Origin: Globisporangium splendens
Taxonomy: Eukaryota; Oomycota; Peronosporomycetes; Pythiales; Pythiaceae
Reading direction: 5' to 3'
NCBI GenBank assembly: GCA_006386115.1
Contig: VFIW01000069.1
Location: 62,001 to 126,000 of the forward strand
Length of the DNA stretch: 64,000 nucleotides
Position 1 is the stretch's first letter. Every line of letters starts with the position of its first letter. Of this stretch, positions 54,560-64,000 are shown piece after piece. The translations under genes were made by a program, and so were the position numbers. The notes under the pieces are model-generated. The model saw only the letters and a program-made list of their open reading frames with translations. It ran no database searches and was not told the origin of the DNA.

Positions 54560-54974
54560 GGTGGTGTACTGCCAATAGAGAGCGCCATGGTCAAGATGCA
54601 GAGGTGGGTCGACGGGTTGTCTGGTAGCATCAGTCCAACCCATGGGTTTTCATTGGACCCGTGGGCTGTGAAAAGCTGAGATGGTGGGACGAAACCCACG
54701 GGTTTAGACCCGCGGCAAAACTGACGAAGCTCCTCAAAACACCCTGTTTTTTCCCCTTCAACTCCATCAGACTAATCGACCAGTGCCGATAATAGCACAC
54801 TCACACTCTTCAGTTGCACTATCCATCATCTCTATCATGCTCTCAATAGCACCGTACTGGTCACATAGCATCGTACCCATGTTAGAGAGAGTCGCTTCCC
54901 CCCGCACATACATTTTTTTGTTTTCCCTCGAAGAAGCAAGAGAAAAAGATCCCCCCATTTCCGACAAGCACAAG
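54560..54974. promoter_or_regulatory. Divergent promoter between ARP4 and GDI genes
   Basis: 415 bp between two head-to-head genes. Short ACCCACGGGTTT-type repeats with their complements lie at about 54640-54715 (AACCCATGGGTTT, ACCCGTGGG, ACCCACGGGTTT), forming a small palindromic cluster, possibly regulatory. No gene seen. Confidence 0.4.
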
Positions 54975-56366
54975 ATGGCGCAGGAGGAAGCGAAACTGGA
55001 CTTTGCGTGGCTGCCGGCGGGCACCGAGGCGCTCGCGGACGGCGAGTACGACGCCATCGTGCTGGGCACGGGGCTCAAGGAGTGCATCCTCTCGGGGCTG
55101 TTGGCCGTGAACGGCAAGAAGGTGCTGCACCTGGACCGCAACGCGTACTATGGCGGCGAGTGCGCATCGCTCAACCTGACGAATTTGTACCAGAAGTTCA
55201 AGCCCGGCCAGCCGCCGCGCGACGACCTGGGCGCGAACCGCGACTACAACATTGACTTGATCCCGAAGTTCATCATGGCGTGTGGCAAGCTCGTCAAGAT
55301 GCTGCTGCACACCAAGGTGACGCGCTACTTGGAGTTCAAGAACGTCGACGGCAGCTACGTGTTCAAGGGCGGCAAGACGTACAAAGTGCCGGCGACCGGC
55401 GAAGAAGCGCTGCGCTCGTCGTTGATGGGCATGTTTGAAAAGCGCAAGTTCCGCAAGCTCATCATGTACATTTACAACTACGAAGAGGACGACCCGAAGA
55501 CGTATGAAGGCATGGATCTCTTCAAGCAGCCCATGAGCGAGCTCTTTGAGAAGTTTGGCGTCGACGCTAACACGCAGAGCTTCATGGGCCACGCCATGGC
55601 GCTCATGCGCGACGAATCGTACATTAGCCGCCCAGCGATCGAGACTGTGCGCGCGATCAAGCTATACGCGTACTCGCTGGAACGCTACGGCAAGTCGCCT
55701 TACATTTACCCGATCTACGGTCTCGGTGGTCTCCCAGAAGGCTTCTCGCGTCTGTGTGCGATCAACGGCGGTACGTTCATGCTGAACCGTGGCGTGGACG
55801 AGATTCTCTTTGACGGCGAGGGCAAAGCGTGGGGCATCCGCGCCGGTAACGAAGTCGCGAAGGGCAAACTGATCATCGGTGACCCGTCGTACTTCCCACA
55901 AGAGAAGCTTCGCAAGGACGGTAAGGCTGTGCGTTCGATTTTCATCCTCAACCACCCTGTGCCGAACACGAACGACGCCGAATCGCTGCAGATCATTATC
56001 CCAGCGTCGCAGGCGCATCGCCACAACGACATTTACGTGTGCGTCGTGTCGTCAGCTCACTGCGTGTCTGCGAAGGGCATGTACATCGCGATCGTGAGTA
56101 CCGTCGTGGAAACCGAGGACCCGCTTTCGGAACTGGCGCCGGGCGTGAACCTCTTGGGTCCGTACTTGGACCGCTTCGATGCGATTACGGACATGTACGA
56201 ACCGATCGCGAACGGCTTGCAGGACAACTGCTTCATCAGTAAATCGTACGATCCAACGAGCCACTTTGAGACGACGTCCGACGACGTACTCGACCTCTAC
56301 CAGCGCATCACGGGCGAGGCGCTCGACATGAACATCAACGCCGATTCGACCGAAGTGGACCAGTAA
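54975..56366 (+). CDS. GDI: Rab GDP-dissociation inhibitor (GDI)
   Basis: Extracts and recycles prenylated, GDP-bound Rab GTPases from membranes in the cytosol. Single exon, 463 residues. The start at 54975 (MAQEEAKLDF) is preceded by an in-frame open region from 54783 that has no family match, and the SCR1 block starts soon after. SCR1: EYDAIVLGTGLKECILSGLL, KVLHLDRNAYYGGECASLN. SCR2: RDYNIDLIPKFIMACGKLVK. SCR3: SFMGHAMALMRDESYISRP and YPIYGLGGLPEGFSRLCAINGG, then MLNR (Rab-binding platform). The C-terminus matches the family, with SKSYDPTSHFETTSDDVLDLY. A stretch near residues 25-40 before DGEYDAI is slightly longer than in animal GDI. Stop TAA. Confidence 0.95.
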   Translation: MAQEEAKLDFAWLPAGTEALADGEYDAIVLGTGLKECILSGLLAVNGKKVLHLDRNAYYGGECASLNLTNLYQKFKPGQPPRDDLGANRDYNIDLIPKFIMACGKLVKMLLHTKVTRYLEFKNVDGSYVFKGGKTYKVPATGEEALRSSLMGMFEKRKFRKLIMYIYNYEEDDPKTYEGMDLFKQPMSELFEKFGVDANTQSFMGHAMALMRDESYISRPAIETVRAIKLYAYSLERYGKSPYIYPIYGLGGLPEGFSRLCAINGGTFMLNRGVDEILFDGEGKAWGIRAGNEVAKGKLIIGDPSYFPQEKLRKDGKAVRSIFILNHPVPNTNDAESLQIIIPASQAHRHNDIYVCVVSSAHCVSAKGMYIAIVSTVVETEDPLSELAPGVNLLGPYLDRFDAITDMYEPIANGLQDNCFISKSYDPTSHFETTSDDVLDLYQRITGEALDMNINADSTEVDQ

Positions 56367-57094
56367 ACAAAGAGAAAAAAATGCCTTGAAGCAGGAACTT
56401 CATGGGATAAAAATGAGGACGAGGAAACGCTGACGATCATCAAGTGGTATTGCCGGAGTAGCGAGAAGACCGCGTTGGGTATTGCGTTCTGCACTCGTTC
56501 TTTTGTTTCTTTCTATCGATTCCAAATGTGTTTACCTTTTTTTTTCTTGGATTTCGTGTATGAGTTGCAGTTTGCTATGCTGGTGTGTTGATGGCGTGCA
56601 TTCGTGCAGTATGCAGCACACACACACACTGATCATTGTTTTGCCATGATAGAGCTCGCTTGCTTCAACTTGTTACCTCACGCCTTGGACGACGGAATGG
56701 TTGCAGTGAGCAACATTCCCACTCCAGACACCTGATTACGCCACGTCAACGGAGACTCTGGATCATTTCAAGAAAGCCGTTGATCTTGCGGCTTGCATGG
56801 AAAACTGCAACACTGCGCCGCGTCCGTATCCCATCGACAGGTCCACAAAACCACGTGTTATTTTGGTGGAGCGCGTGTGCGGCGCTGTCATCGTTTCGCT
56901 TCCTGGCGTCTAAATGGAGCAGAGCAGAACACCAACCGCTTGGCTTTGTGCAGTGGAGATCTATTTCCAGCACCTTCATCTAAGATTGTGGGGTGCAAAA
57001 CGATCGGTCTCACTGAGAGCGATCTGCCTCCGTGCTCCTCCCATCGTTCACTTCATTCCTCAACTTGCCTTCGTCCCCACAGCATCCATCCACC
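56367..57094. other. Intergenic region, nothing recognised
   Basis: About 730 bp between GDI and the SPIRAL1-like gene. A (CA)-rich run lies near 56619-56631. No gene or repeat supported. Confidence 0.35.
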
Positions 57095-57571
57095 ATGTCG
57101 CGCGCCAGCAGCCAACAGACCCAGAACTGCGACAACTTTCTCCGCGAGAAGCCCAGCACGCGCCTGCACCAGCCTCCAGGCGGCGGCTCGTCCGTCGGAT
57201 CCCTCATCTACGGCGGCGGCTGCGACGAGAGCCCTTTTGCTGGCCACGAGCGCCGCACATCGCTGCATCACCGCAAGGACGAAGCGCCTGAACAAGTGAA
57301 CCCGTACACCGAGGACTGCTGTCGTGGCAGTGGTGGCAATGACTACTACCAGCAGCATCAACAGCCTAGTGGCCCGTACCCTGGGTATCAGCAGCCACCA
57401 CAGCAGCAACAACACTATGGAGGAGGTGGCTCTGTCGTCGGAAGCCGCGAACGATCGTCCAACAGCTACGCGAATGGTTCGAACCAGAATGCCGGTAACG
57501 TGATCACGGATCGCCGTATCACGCGCATCCACGCGCCACCAGGTGGCACCTCGTCCATCACGTTCGGCTAA
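57095..57571 (+). CDS. SPIRAL1-like microtubule-associated protein
   Basis: 158 residues. Two motifs resemble the two ends of plant SPIRAL1 proteins: QNCDNFLREKPSTRLHQPPGGGSSVGSL near the N-terminus and SNQNAGNVITDRRITRIHAPPGGTSSITFG at the C-terminus. In SPR1 the corresponding C-terminal region is a QNxGNFxTDRxSTKVHAxPGGxSS pattern. Between them lies a glutamine/glycine/proline-rich linker. SPIRAL1 proteins bind microtubule plus ends and support growth direction in plants; here the role is inferred. The internal repeat of an N-x-(F/I)-x-(D/R)-(R/K) plus PPGG(G/T)SS motif suggests two binding modules. Start chosen at 57095 (MSRASSQQTQN). Confidence 0.7.
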   Translation: MSRASSQQTQNCDNFLREKPSTRLHQPPGGGSSVGSLIYGGGCDESPFAGHERRTSLHHRKDEAPEQVNPYTEDCCRGSGGNDYYQQHQQPSGPYPGYQQPPQQQQHYGGGGSVVGSRERSSNSYANGSNQNAGNVITDRRITRIHAPPGGTSSITFG

Positions 57572-57689
57572 GGAGAAACAAACAGATTTCTCTAGGAACC
57601 CTAGACAATTAATCTGTGCAAATATATAAAAGCTCCTTTTATTCTTTTTGGTTTTTACGCTCGCATCCATGGCGGATACAGCTCTTCCT

Positions 57690-59120
57690 CTATTCGTCGT
57701 CCTCGCTCTCGTTCTCGTCTTCGCTCTCGTTCTCTTCGTCAACGTTGGGCAACGCGATGAGCGCGAGGCCGTTCTTCACACCCTTGATGCGCTCCCAGCG
57801 GCCAAGTCGGTGCTCCTGGCCGATGCCCGCGAGCAAGAACCGCGCCTTGTTGTCGAATACGAGCGCGTTCACGTAACCCTGGATCGGGATCGTGGCCACT
57901 GGCGTCAGCGTTCGCTCCTTCAAGTCCGCCTTCCAGAGGCGAATGAAGCCATCCGACGAACCGGACGCGACGAGATCCGTGCGCGGCATGACCGTGACGG
58001 AGCTGATCCACTTGCCGCTGTGGGCCATGGGCACCACGTACACGGGCTTTTTCCGGCCATTGAACCAGAGCGAGAGTGAGCCGTCGTCACCGCCAGTCAC
58101 GTAGTACTCGTCGTTGATCATCTTGACGCAGTCCATCGAGCCCGAGTTGCCGTAAAACACCAACTGAGTCTCCTCGGGGATCTTCCACATTCTAACACTG
58201 CGGTCGCGGCCGCAACTCACGACGCGTTCCTTATATAAACTATCGAGACCGTTCACTTCGCCCTGGTGCCCGAACAGCGTCTCGACGTATCCCATTTCCG
58301 TCAGGTTCCAGTGCTTAATGGATCGGTCGAGCGAGCCTGTAAACAGCATATGCGAGCGCAAGCGGAACGCCAGCGACGTGATCGTATCACGGTGGCCCTT
58401 GAAGCTCTCGAGCAGCTCCTTCTTTTCCGCGTCCCACACGCGCACGAGCTTGTCGCAGCCGCCGCTGACCAGGTACTTGCCGTCCGAGCTCAGCGCCAGC
58501 GCAAGAATATTCTTTTCATGGTCCTTCGTCGCCGTTGCAACGTCATCGACCGGCAACGTCAGACGCGACTTGGTCTGTTCCGCGAGATTCCAGCGCATGA
58601 TCGCGCCGTCCTTAGACGCCGAGAACGCCGTCTTGCCGTCCTCTGCGAGCGCCACACTCGTCACCGGCAATCGGTGGCCCGGCAGGAGCTTGGCCGAGTC
58701 CCCGTCAAACTCGAAATCCTCGTACAGCTCCGCGACCTGTTTGAACAGTTTGCCCATGGCTTCGAGCGCATCCTGGTGCAGACGCGCACTCACCTTCTCC
58801 TCGACGCCGCTACTGTTCATGCGACCGCCCTCCTCGTCATCGTCGTCGTCGTCGGCTCCTTCCTGCGCTGTGATCTTACTCAGGTACTCCTTGGCGAGAC
58901 GGATGCGCTTCTCCTGCGCCGTCTCCTTGATCTCTTCCTCGCTCTCGTCGCCGTCGTCCTCCTTGTTGGTGGCGTCGTCGTCGCTCTCGGACGCGATCAC
59001 GTCTTCGCCGCCACCGGCCGCCGACCAGTCGAACGCGTCGTCGCCCAGCGTCTTCTTCTTCTTCTGCTGGTGCTGCTGTGCGTCGCGCGTGCCGCGCTTG
59101 ATCGCTACTCGGCGCTTCAT
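57690..59120 (-). CDS. RRP9: RRP9/U3-55K WD-repeat snoRNP protein
   Basis: Component of the U3 snoRNP, which processes 18S pre-rRNA in the nucleolus. 476 residues, near the family's usual length. The N-terminal acidic stretch (ESDDDATNKEDDGDESEEE) is followed by RIRLAKEYLSKITAQE, the conserved pre-WD helix. Seven WD repeats follow: LLPGHRLPVTSVALAEDGKT, ILALALSSDGKYLVSGGCDK, FKGHRDTITSLAFR, LFGHQGEVNGLDSL, SVRMWKIPEETQLVFYGNSG, SMDCVKMINDEYYVTGGDDG, and HSGKWISSVTVMPRTDLVAS. The C-terminal GIGQEHRLGRWERIKGVKNG is characteristic. It ends ESEDDE-TAG. The gene is convergent with the SPIRAL1-like gene and divergent from the dynamin-like GTPase gene. Confidence 0.9.
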   Translation of the reverse strand: MKRRVAIKRGTRDAQQHQQKKKKTLGDDAFDWSAAGGGEDVIASESDDDATNKEDDGDESEEEIKETAQEKRIRLAKEYLSKITAQEGADDDDDDEEGGRMNSSGVEEKVSARLHQDALEAMGKLFKQVAELYEDFEFDGDSAKLLPGHRLPVTSVALAEDGKTAFSASKDGAIMRWNLAEQTKSRLTLPVDDVATATKDHEKNILALALSSDGKYLVSGGCDKLVRVWDAEKKELLESFKGHRDTITSLAFRLRSHMLFTGSLDRSIKHWNLTEMGYVETLFGHQGEVNGLDSLYKERVVSCGRDRSVRMWKIPEETQLVFYGNSGSMDCVKMINDEYYVTGGDDGSLSLWFNGRKKPVYVVPMAHSGKWISSVTVMPRTDLVASGSSDGFIRLWKADLKERTLTPVATIPIQGYVNALVFDNKARFLLAGIGQEHRLGRWERIKGVKNGLALIALPNVDEENESEDENESEDDE

Positions 59121-59509
59121 GGCTTCCTTCCTGTCGTCTGAGCTGGAGCAATGGAGCTCTTCCTAATGTGTGTGACGCTTGACGCCCCAGCATTGATTGG
59201 ACACAACTGCGCTGCCTTAGCTTGTGCCACAGTTCACCACACCACGTACACACCATTTCAAGCTGTCTGGATGGTGGCACAAAATGATGTTCAGGTTCCA
59301 AACACAGTACATAGGATAGACCCACAGTCTGAAAATAGTGTGTGGTGCTTCTAGTTGGTGGCGTGAATGATGCAATTGGTCACCATCTGAACCATCATTC
59401 CTTGAAGCGCCTTTGACACCTCACAACAAGCAAGAAAAAACGCGACGGCGGTCTCATCGGAAGCAGAGAAGAGAAGAGAGCTACTGCGTGCTTGTAGGAA
59501 GAAGCAGTG
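59121..59509. promoter_or_regulatory. Divergent promoter between RRP9 and the dynamin-like GTPase gene
   Basis: About 390 bp. No TATA was evident. Nothing else recognised. Confidence 0.35.
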
Positions 59510-61472
59510 ATGGCGCATAGCAGCAGCAGCAGCGCGTCTCCACCGAAGCGCAATGGCGACGCTGCGAGCGAAGTGCTCGTGTCGGGCGAAGTGAACCGCA
59601 TGATCCAAGTCGAAGTCGGCGGCATCTACGAACGCCTCGAGACGTGAGTGTCCTTTTCCCAATGGACAAGCTGCGATGTGCTATAGCCTCTTATGTATAC
59701 GCGCTTGTGCATAATGTGGGTATGTAGGCTTCGTCAGCAGTCCAAGTTCCCGTCGTTTGACACCGTCAACATCCCGATGGTGCTCGTATTGGGCAATCAC
59801 TCGTCGGGGAAGAGCACGTTTATCAACTACATGCTCGGCCAGGAAGTGCAAAAGACCGGTACACTCCTCTTTCATATATGTGTGTATATGCAAACAATAC
59901 TCATGGGTTGTGTGACGATGCCTTTTTGCAGGCCGCGCACCGACGGATTGCACGTTCACGGTGCTTGTCGGCGGCACTCGGGAAGAGCGACTCGATGGAT
60001 CGGCACTGACACGCCACGCGAAGTACGGCTTCGGCGACGTCCAGCGGCGCTTTGGACGCGAACTTGTGTCGCAGATTGAGCTCAAGGTCGTAGCCAACAG
60101 CCCGTTGCTGGATGAAGGCGGACTCATGGTCGTGGACTCGCCAGGCATGATCGACCCGCCTGGCGCATCAACCGACCGCACGGACACAGACCGAGGATAT
60201 GACTTTAAGCGCGTGGTACAGTGGTTCGCCGAGCGCGCGGACGTAATCCTTGTCATGTTTGATCCGGACAAACCGGGCACGACGTTTGAGACGCTCGATG
60301 TGCTCACGAACTCGCTGCGCGATCTGTCGAGCAAAGTGCTGCTGATCCTGAACAAAGTGGACGATTTCCGCACCGTCCACGACTTTGCGCGCGCGTACGG
60401 CGCCTTGTGTTGGAACCTCAGCAAAGTGACGCCACGGAAGGACTTGCCATTCATCTACACGATGTACGTCCCTCAGGAGCATCGCGAGAACCAGTCGAAA
60501 TCGTCCCCAACGTCAACTAGAAGCAACATAAAGAAGCAGAATGGTGGCGCACAGAGAGCAGACGCTAGCGGTGCAGCAACCGATTCCCAGAACGAGAATG
60601 GCACCGTGAAACCTCCTGTGCAGCGCATGCTCGAGGAAGAATTTGATGGCATCCGCGGTGAAGTGATCCGCGAAGTCGAACGCGCACCCGATCGTGCGAC
60701 GGATAACATCTTGAACCTGCTCAAGTCCACTGCGTCCCGCTTGAAGATGCATGCAACGCTCTTGGAAGCATGCAAGACCGAGTATGTTGACCTGGAGAAA
60801 TTCTGGAAGCGCGTGCAGATTGCTGGCGTGCTCTTTGGCATCGGTGCAGCATCGTTTTATGTCATCCGTACCGTTGGTAACGCGCCTGTGAAGGTGATCA
60901 CCGCCGATGACCTCGCGAGCGGCACTTCGCCTTCTTCTGCTGCTTCATCCTCTGCCGCTGCAACTTCTTCTGCAGCACAAGGGAAGCACGCATGGAAGGA
61001 AAGTTGGGCCAAGGAAGTCGCCAAGTCGCAGTCGCGGTTCAACTATGGTACGCTGTTCAAGGTCATTCTGTCGTCCTGTGCGTCGAACTTTGCCATTTGG
61101 AAGGCGTCGATCGCCAATTTGAAGTATAAACGCGACCATGCCTTGGAGTGGCTCCCCGACACGTTCCAGCGCGTGTATGCGCAATATCTGTGCAGATCGG
61201 ATCGCATCCACGACGAGATCACGATGCAGTGGAAAGTCGTGCAGCCTGGTCTAGAGCTCGCACTTTCGTCCACAAAGCTCGACGAGTTTCCTCCGTTCCA
61301 AGCCAAGGACATGAGCTTCTTGAACGACGTGCTGGACCTGCACATCCCGCGGCTCGACCGCTCCGTGCGCGACCGCAATGGCGACGACCACGCGTACCTG
61401 CGCTTCAAGCATCTGGACAAGCCATCGCGCAGCAAGGCGGAACCTGTCCTCGCAAGCGAAAACAAGAGCTAG
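59510..61472 (+). CDS. Dynamin-superfamily (EHD-like) GTPase
   Basis: Exons 59510-59643, 59728-59858 and 59932-61472; the phases agree across both introns. Large GTPase that remodels membranes. G1/P-loop LGNHSSGKST (exon 2), G3 DSPG (MVVDSPGMIDPPGAST) and G4 NKVD (LLILNKVDDF). The GxSSGKS P-loop and long insert after DSPGMID resemble EHD/sarcalumenin-type members rather than classic dynamin. The middle contains MLEEEFDGIRGEVIREVERA; a hydrophobic segment (IAGVLFGIGAASFYVIRTVG) near residue 350 may be a membrane anchor. No EH domain, PH domain or GED was identified; the C-terminus (to ENKS-TAG at 61470) is of unknown type. About 600 residues. Exact subfamily uncertain. Confidence 0.8.
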
Positions 61473-61799
61473 AAAAATGAGTGTTGTGTTATCACAAACA
61501 GTGAAAAGTGGTAGAAAGAAACGGGGAGACGCTGGTTATAAACGTGGACCTTGTTGTCGTTAAAAATGCTGCGCAAAGTGGCCGTGCTTCACATTTTCTG
61601 GTTCTTGTAGCCATTTGCTTTGTGCGCTACTTCAATCGATGCGCTGGAAGCGAATCCGTTGTGGCTTCATACCATCCTTTCCACGAGTGCTTCTCGTGGA
61701 GAAATGAAGCTGGCAGCAAGTACTGTTGCTGCTGCGCTTTATTGCTTGCAAACTGCGAAACGACCTCAGGTTGGAGTTCACTCAAAAGTTTGGTTGTGG
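61473..61799. other. Intergenic region (convergent 3' ends), nothing recognised
   Basis: About 330 bp between the stops of the GTPase and SPFH genes. No gene seen. Confidence 0.35.
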
Positions 61800-63464
61800 T
61801 CAGCGTCGCTGGGCAGCACCGTCCACGTTCACGAGGATTTGCTGCTCGCGGTTCGCCACGAGCATCTCGGAGAGCAGGCTGTTGGACGTCTCGCCTGCGA
61901 TCACGGTCTTGGAGTTGCGGCTCAGCGCCGCGAGCCTGTCCAGTTGCTGCATCTTCAATTCGTGTGCGCGGTACCTTTCCAGTTGCTTGGCAGCGACGCC
62001 CTCAGCACGCGCGACGGTCTCGGCTGCTTTCGCGTCAGCCTTCGCTTTGATCTCTTGGATCGTGGCCTGAAGCTGCACATCCATGGCCAGCTTCTCGGCG
62101 TCCAGGACCGCGATGTCGGCGTCACCCTGCGCGGCGATCTCCGCGGCGATACTCTGAGTCTCAGCTCGAATTTGCGCGATCTTGAGGTCCGCGGCGACCT
62201 TGATGTTGTTGCAGCGCACGCGTGTCTCCTGCTCGATTTGCTCCTGCACCAATCTGGTATCGGCCACGATCAGGTCGATTTCTTTGCGGATCTCGGCGCA
62301 TTTCGCGAACCCGGTCGACTCTTCCTCCATGAGCATGACCTTGCGCTTGAGCTTGGTCGTGTCGATCTCCTCCTTGTATTGCAGCAACTGCATGTCGCTG
62401 CGCTGTTTCATGTTTTGCTCCTTGATCGCACTCAAGTGGGTCGTGCGGCTCTGCATCTGGTCCTGGAACGCGTCTGGCAACGTCACCGTCGTGATCGCCA
62501 CACTCGTGATCTCGACGCCGTACGAATTGAATTGCGCGTTCAAGTTGCGACGAATGTCTTCCGTCACGCAGTACAAAACGCGAGCAGCGGGAAGTGCGTT
62601 GCCATCCTCATCCACCCCTTTGGAGTACTGGATCTCCTCCGAGTTGGTGCGCAGGTTGAGCGCACCCGTCTGGAATCGCTCTTTCATCGTGCCATCTCGC
62701 AGCTGATACACTTCGGTGTGCTGCACGCTACGCGCGAGTGCGCGCACGGCCTCGTCCTGGGCAGCACGGAGCTGCACTTCGAGGCCGTTGGGGCCGAGCT
62801 CGTACACGAATCGGCGCACGAGCCCTGGGTCCTCACCCTTGGAGGCGTCCCCCATGATGCGCAGCACGGAGCAGATGTTGATTCCGACGGTCACGTCGTC
62901 CGCGGTCTTGCAGCCTTTCACGGGCGTATCAAACACGATGTACTGCTGCGTGACCAGGTGCGCGACCTTGGTGAACAGCGAAGCCCAGTGGAAACCTGGA
63001 GGCCACACGGTTGATTTCGTGCCGTCTGGCGCGACATAATCGATATCGCAGCCTTGGTGCTGCACGAGTGCATATGTGCCTTCGGGGACGCGGATGTACG
63101 GCTTGAGCAGACTTCGGGCCGGGTTGATGATCACGACAGTGTTTCCGTCGCAGTTGGCGCCAAACAGTCGATTCGCGGCATCCACTTGACGCGCACGCTG
63201 ATACAACAGGTTCGTGTGCTTCTCCGCATCGAGCTGGTTCCCCTGGCGGATCTGAATGCCCTGAGACGCCGAGGAAGCTTGAGGTTGAGAGGCGCGCTGA
63301 GTCTGAGAAGCTTGGGGTCGAGACTGTTGCCGTTGCGGCTGAGAGGCTTGAGCCTGGGAGCTCTGCGCTTGTGTGGGAGGTGGATAGATCTCATACTGCG
63401 TGCGAGGCAGAGAACGTTGGTCCTGAGGACGTTGCTGTTGGTCGTTGAAGGGAGAGGAGAACAT
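61800..63464 (-). CDS. SPFH/band 7 (prohibitin/stomatin-like) domain protein
   Basis: 554 residues. An N-terminal Q/S/P-rich low-complexity tail (residues 1-75) precedes the conserved part. The SPFH domain has VVIINPARSLLKPYIRVPEG, KSTVWPPGFHWASLFTKVAH, TADDVTVGINICSVLRIMGD and ARSVQHTEVYQLRDG; DIRRNLNAQFNSYGVEITSVAI is the hallmark 'YGV-x-(I/V)' block. A long Ala/Glu/Lys-rich coiled coil follows (KVAADLKIAQIRAETQSIAAEIAAQG), typical of oligomerising SPFH proteins at lipid microdomains. The long N-terminal tail and absence of an obvious membrane helix suggest a peripheral protein. It is closer to stomatin/flotillin relatives than to mitochondrial prohibitin, but I cannot assign the subfamily. 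Confidence 0.78.
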   Translation of the reverse strand: MFSSPFNDQQQRPQDQRSLPRTQYEIYPPPTQAQSSQAQASQPQRQQSRPQASQTQRASQPQASSASQGIQIRQGNQLDAEKHTNLLYQRARQVDAANRLFGANCDGNTVVIINPARSLLKPYIRVPEGTYALVQHQGCDIDYVAPDGTKSTVWPPGFHWASLFTKVAHLVTQQYIVFDTPVKGCKTADDVTVGINICSVLRIMGDASKGEDPGLVRRFVYELGPNGLEVQLRAAQDEAVRALARSVQHTEVYQLRDGTMKERFQTGALNLRTNSEEIQYSKGVDEDGNALPAARVLYCVTEDIRRNLNAQFNSYGVEITSVAITTVTLPDAFQDQMQSRTTHLSAIKEQNMKQRSDMQLLQYKEEIDTTKLKRKVMLMEEESTGFAKCAEIRKEIDLIVADTRLVQEQIEQETRVRCNNIKVAADLKIAQIRAETQSIAAEIAAQGDADIAVLDAEKLAMDVQLQATIQEIKAKADAKAAETVARAEGVAAKQLERYRAHELKMQQLDRLAALSRNSKTVIAGETSNSLLSEMLVANREQQILVNVDGAAQRR

Positions 63465-64000
63465 GGAGATAAATCGCCGAGGGGCTGATTAAGTAGTACT
63501 CTGTATGCCACGCTGCTGCTGGTGTCGGTGTCTACAAGGCAAATGTGGCAATGCACGTGGCCGCGAACAGCTCCAAAGGAGCGCCGCACTTGTGACAACA
63601 GCGTGCACCTATTATAGTACTCGAGTGGACCTCTGCAGGTACTTGATTCGGTAATTTACTTATCTTCGCGGAATAATTACGCGACATGATCCCCATCCCT
63701 CTCGACTACTGACTCGAAAAAAAAAGGTGGTGGATACACGGTATACTCGATAGATTCAACGGTGACCAGAAGATGCCGCAGTGGGTTCCAACGCTTCTAA
63801 CTGGCGCGCGGCAGCATTTCTTTGAAGAGTGGATATGGTGATTTGTAGCAACTTGACATTTCCTATGGGCTCACCACCACGTACGCATTCATAAATATTG
63901 GTGGCTTGTGCAAAGCACCTTGAATCATGGTCCATGACTCAAGAAACCCAGTGATTTACAGATCTCAGATTATCACGAGCTGGATTCCCGTTCGAATGCA
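63465..64000. other. Intergenic region to window end, nothing recognised
   Basis: About 540 bp upstream of the SPFH gene. No supported gene, repeat or RNA gene. Confidence 0.35.

Noticed and set aside
58266..59141. 291-codon + strand frame opposite RRP9
   Set aside because: Antisense shadow of RRP9; no recognisable domain.
61620..63014. 464-codon open frame on the + strand opposite the SPFH gene
   Set aside because: It is the antisense shadow of a recognised gene with codon bias that opens the opposite frame; its product has no domain.

Overview
The window looks like nuclear DNA of an oomycete (water mould) or a close stramenopile relative. The evidence is compact gene spacing on both strands, few short introns (about 60-110 nt, GT(A/G)NGT donors and CAG/TAG acceptors), a DMXL/Rav1-type gene of about 2,700 codons, an axonemal dynein intermediate-chain remnant that implies a flagellated-zoospore ancestry, and L1-like retroelements carrying a C-terminal RNase H. 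Family names come from recognised motifs and remembered family features; no search was run.

Layout. 0-9.2 kb: the 3' part of an RMC1/Mic1-like gene, a histidine-rich EF-hand gene, a nucleoside transporter (ENT) and a CCCH/B-box/polyQ protein. 9.3-16.7 kb: a histone H2A.X locus with four near-identical genes. Two lie in perfect 2,740-bp tandem units, a third in the same orientation has lost its usual upstream region, and a fourth is inverted to face it across a new divergent promoter. All four end in SQDY and carry a 6-bp-stem/4-nt-loop hairpin about 140-155 nt past the stop codon that closely resembles the animal histone 3' stem-loop. 17.3-18.2 kb: SGF29 (SAGA tudor subunit).

18.8-41.9 kb is bracketed by a 1,669-bp inverted duplication of a multi-membrane-span gene; both copies share an in-frame TAG. 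Inside are three LINE pieces: LINE-2 sits within the RNase H domain of LINE-1, and LINE-3 lies in an intron of the DMXL/Rav1 gene with a 16-bp target-site duplication. The large DMXL/Rav1 gene (26.1-37.2 kb) appears intact around that insertion. From 37.7 to 45.9 kb several neighbouring genes are damaged: a truncated DNAI1 with a 20-bp duplication, an ankyrin gene with two TAGs, membrane-gene copy B, and a long IQ-motif gene with a frameshift.

46.7-63.5 kb is ordinary single-copy territory: a membrane-anchored PX protein, a kinesin-14, an Arp4-type actin-related protein, Rab GDI, a SPIRAL1-like microtubule protein, the U3 snoRNP protein RRP9, a dynamin-superfamily GTPase and an SPFH/band-7 protein. 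Common themes are chromatin (H2A.X, SGF29, Arp4), endomembrane traffic (RMC1, Rav1/DMXL, PX, GDI, dynamin-like) and microtubules (kinesin-14, SPIRAL1-like, DNAI1 remnant), but nothing shows that the genes are co-transcribed. Exon borders are read by eye and are approximate unless stated.
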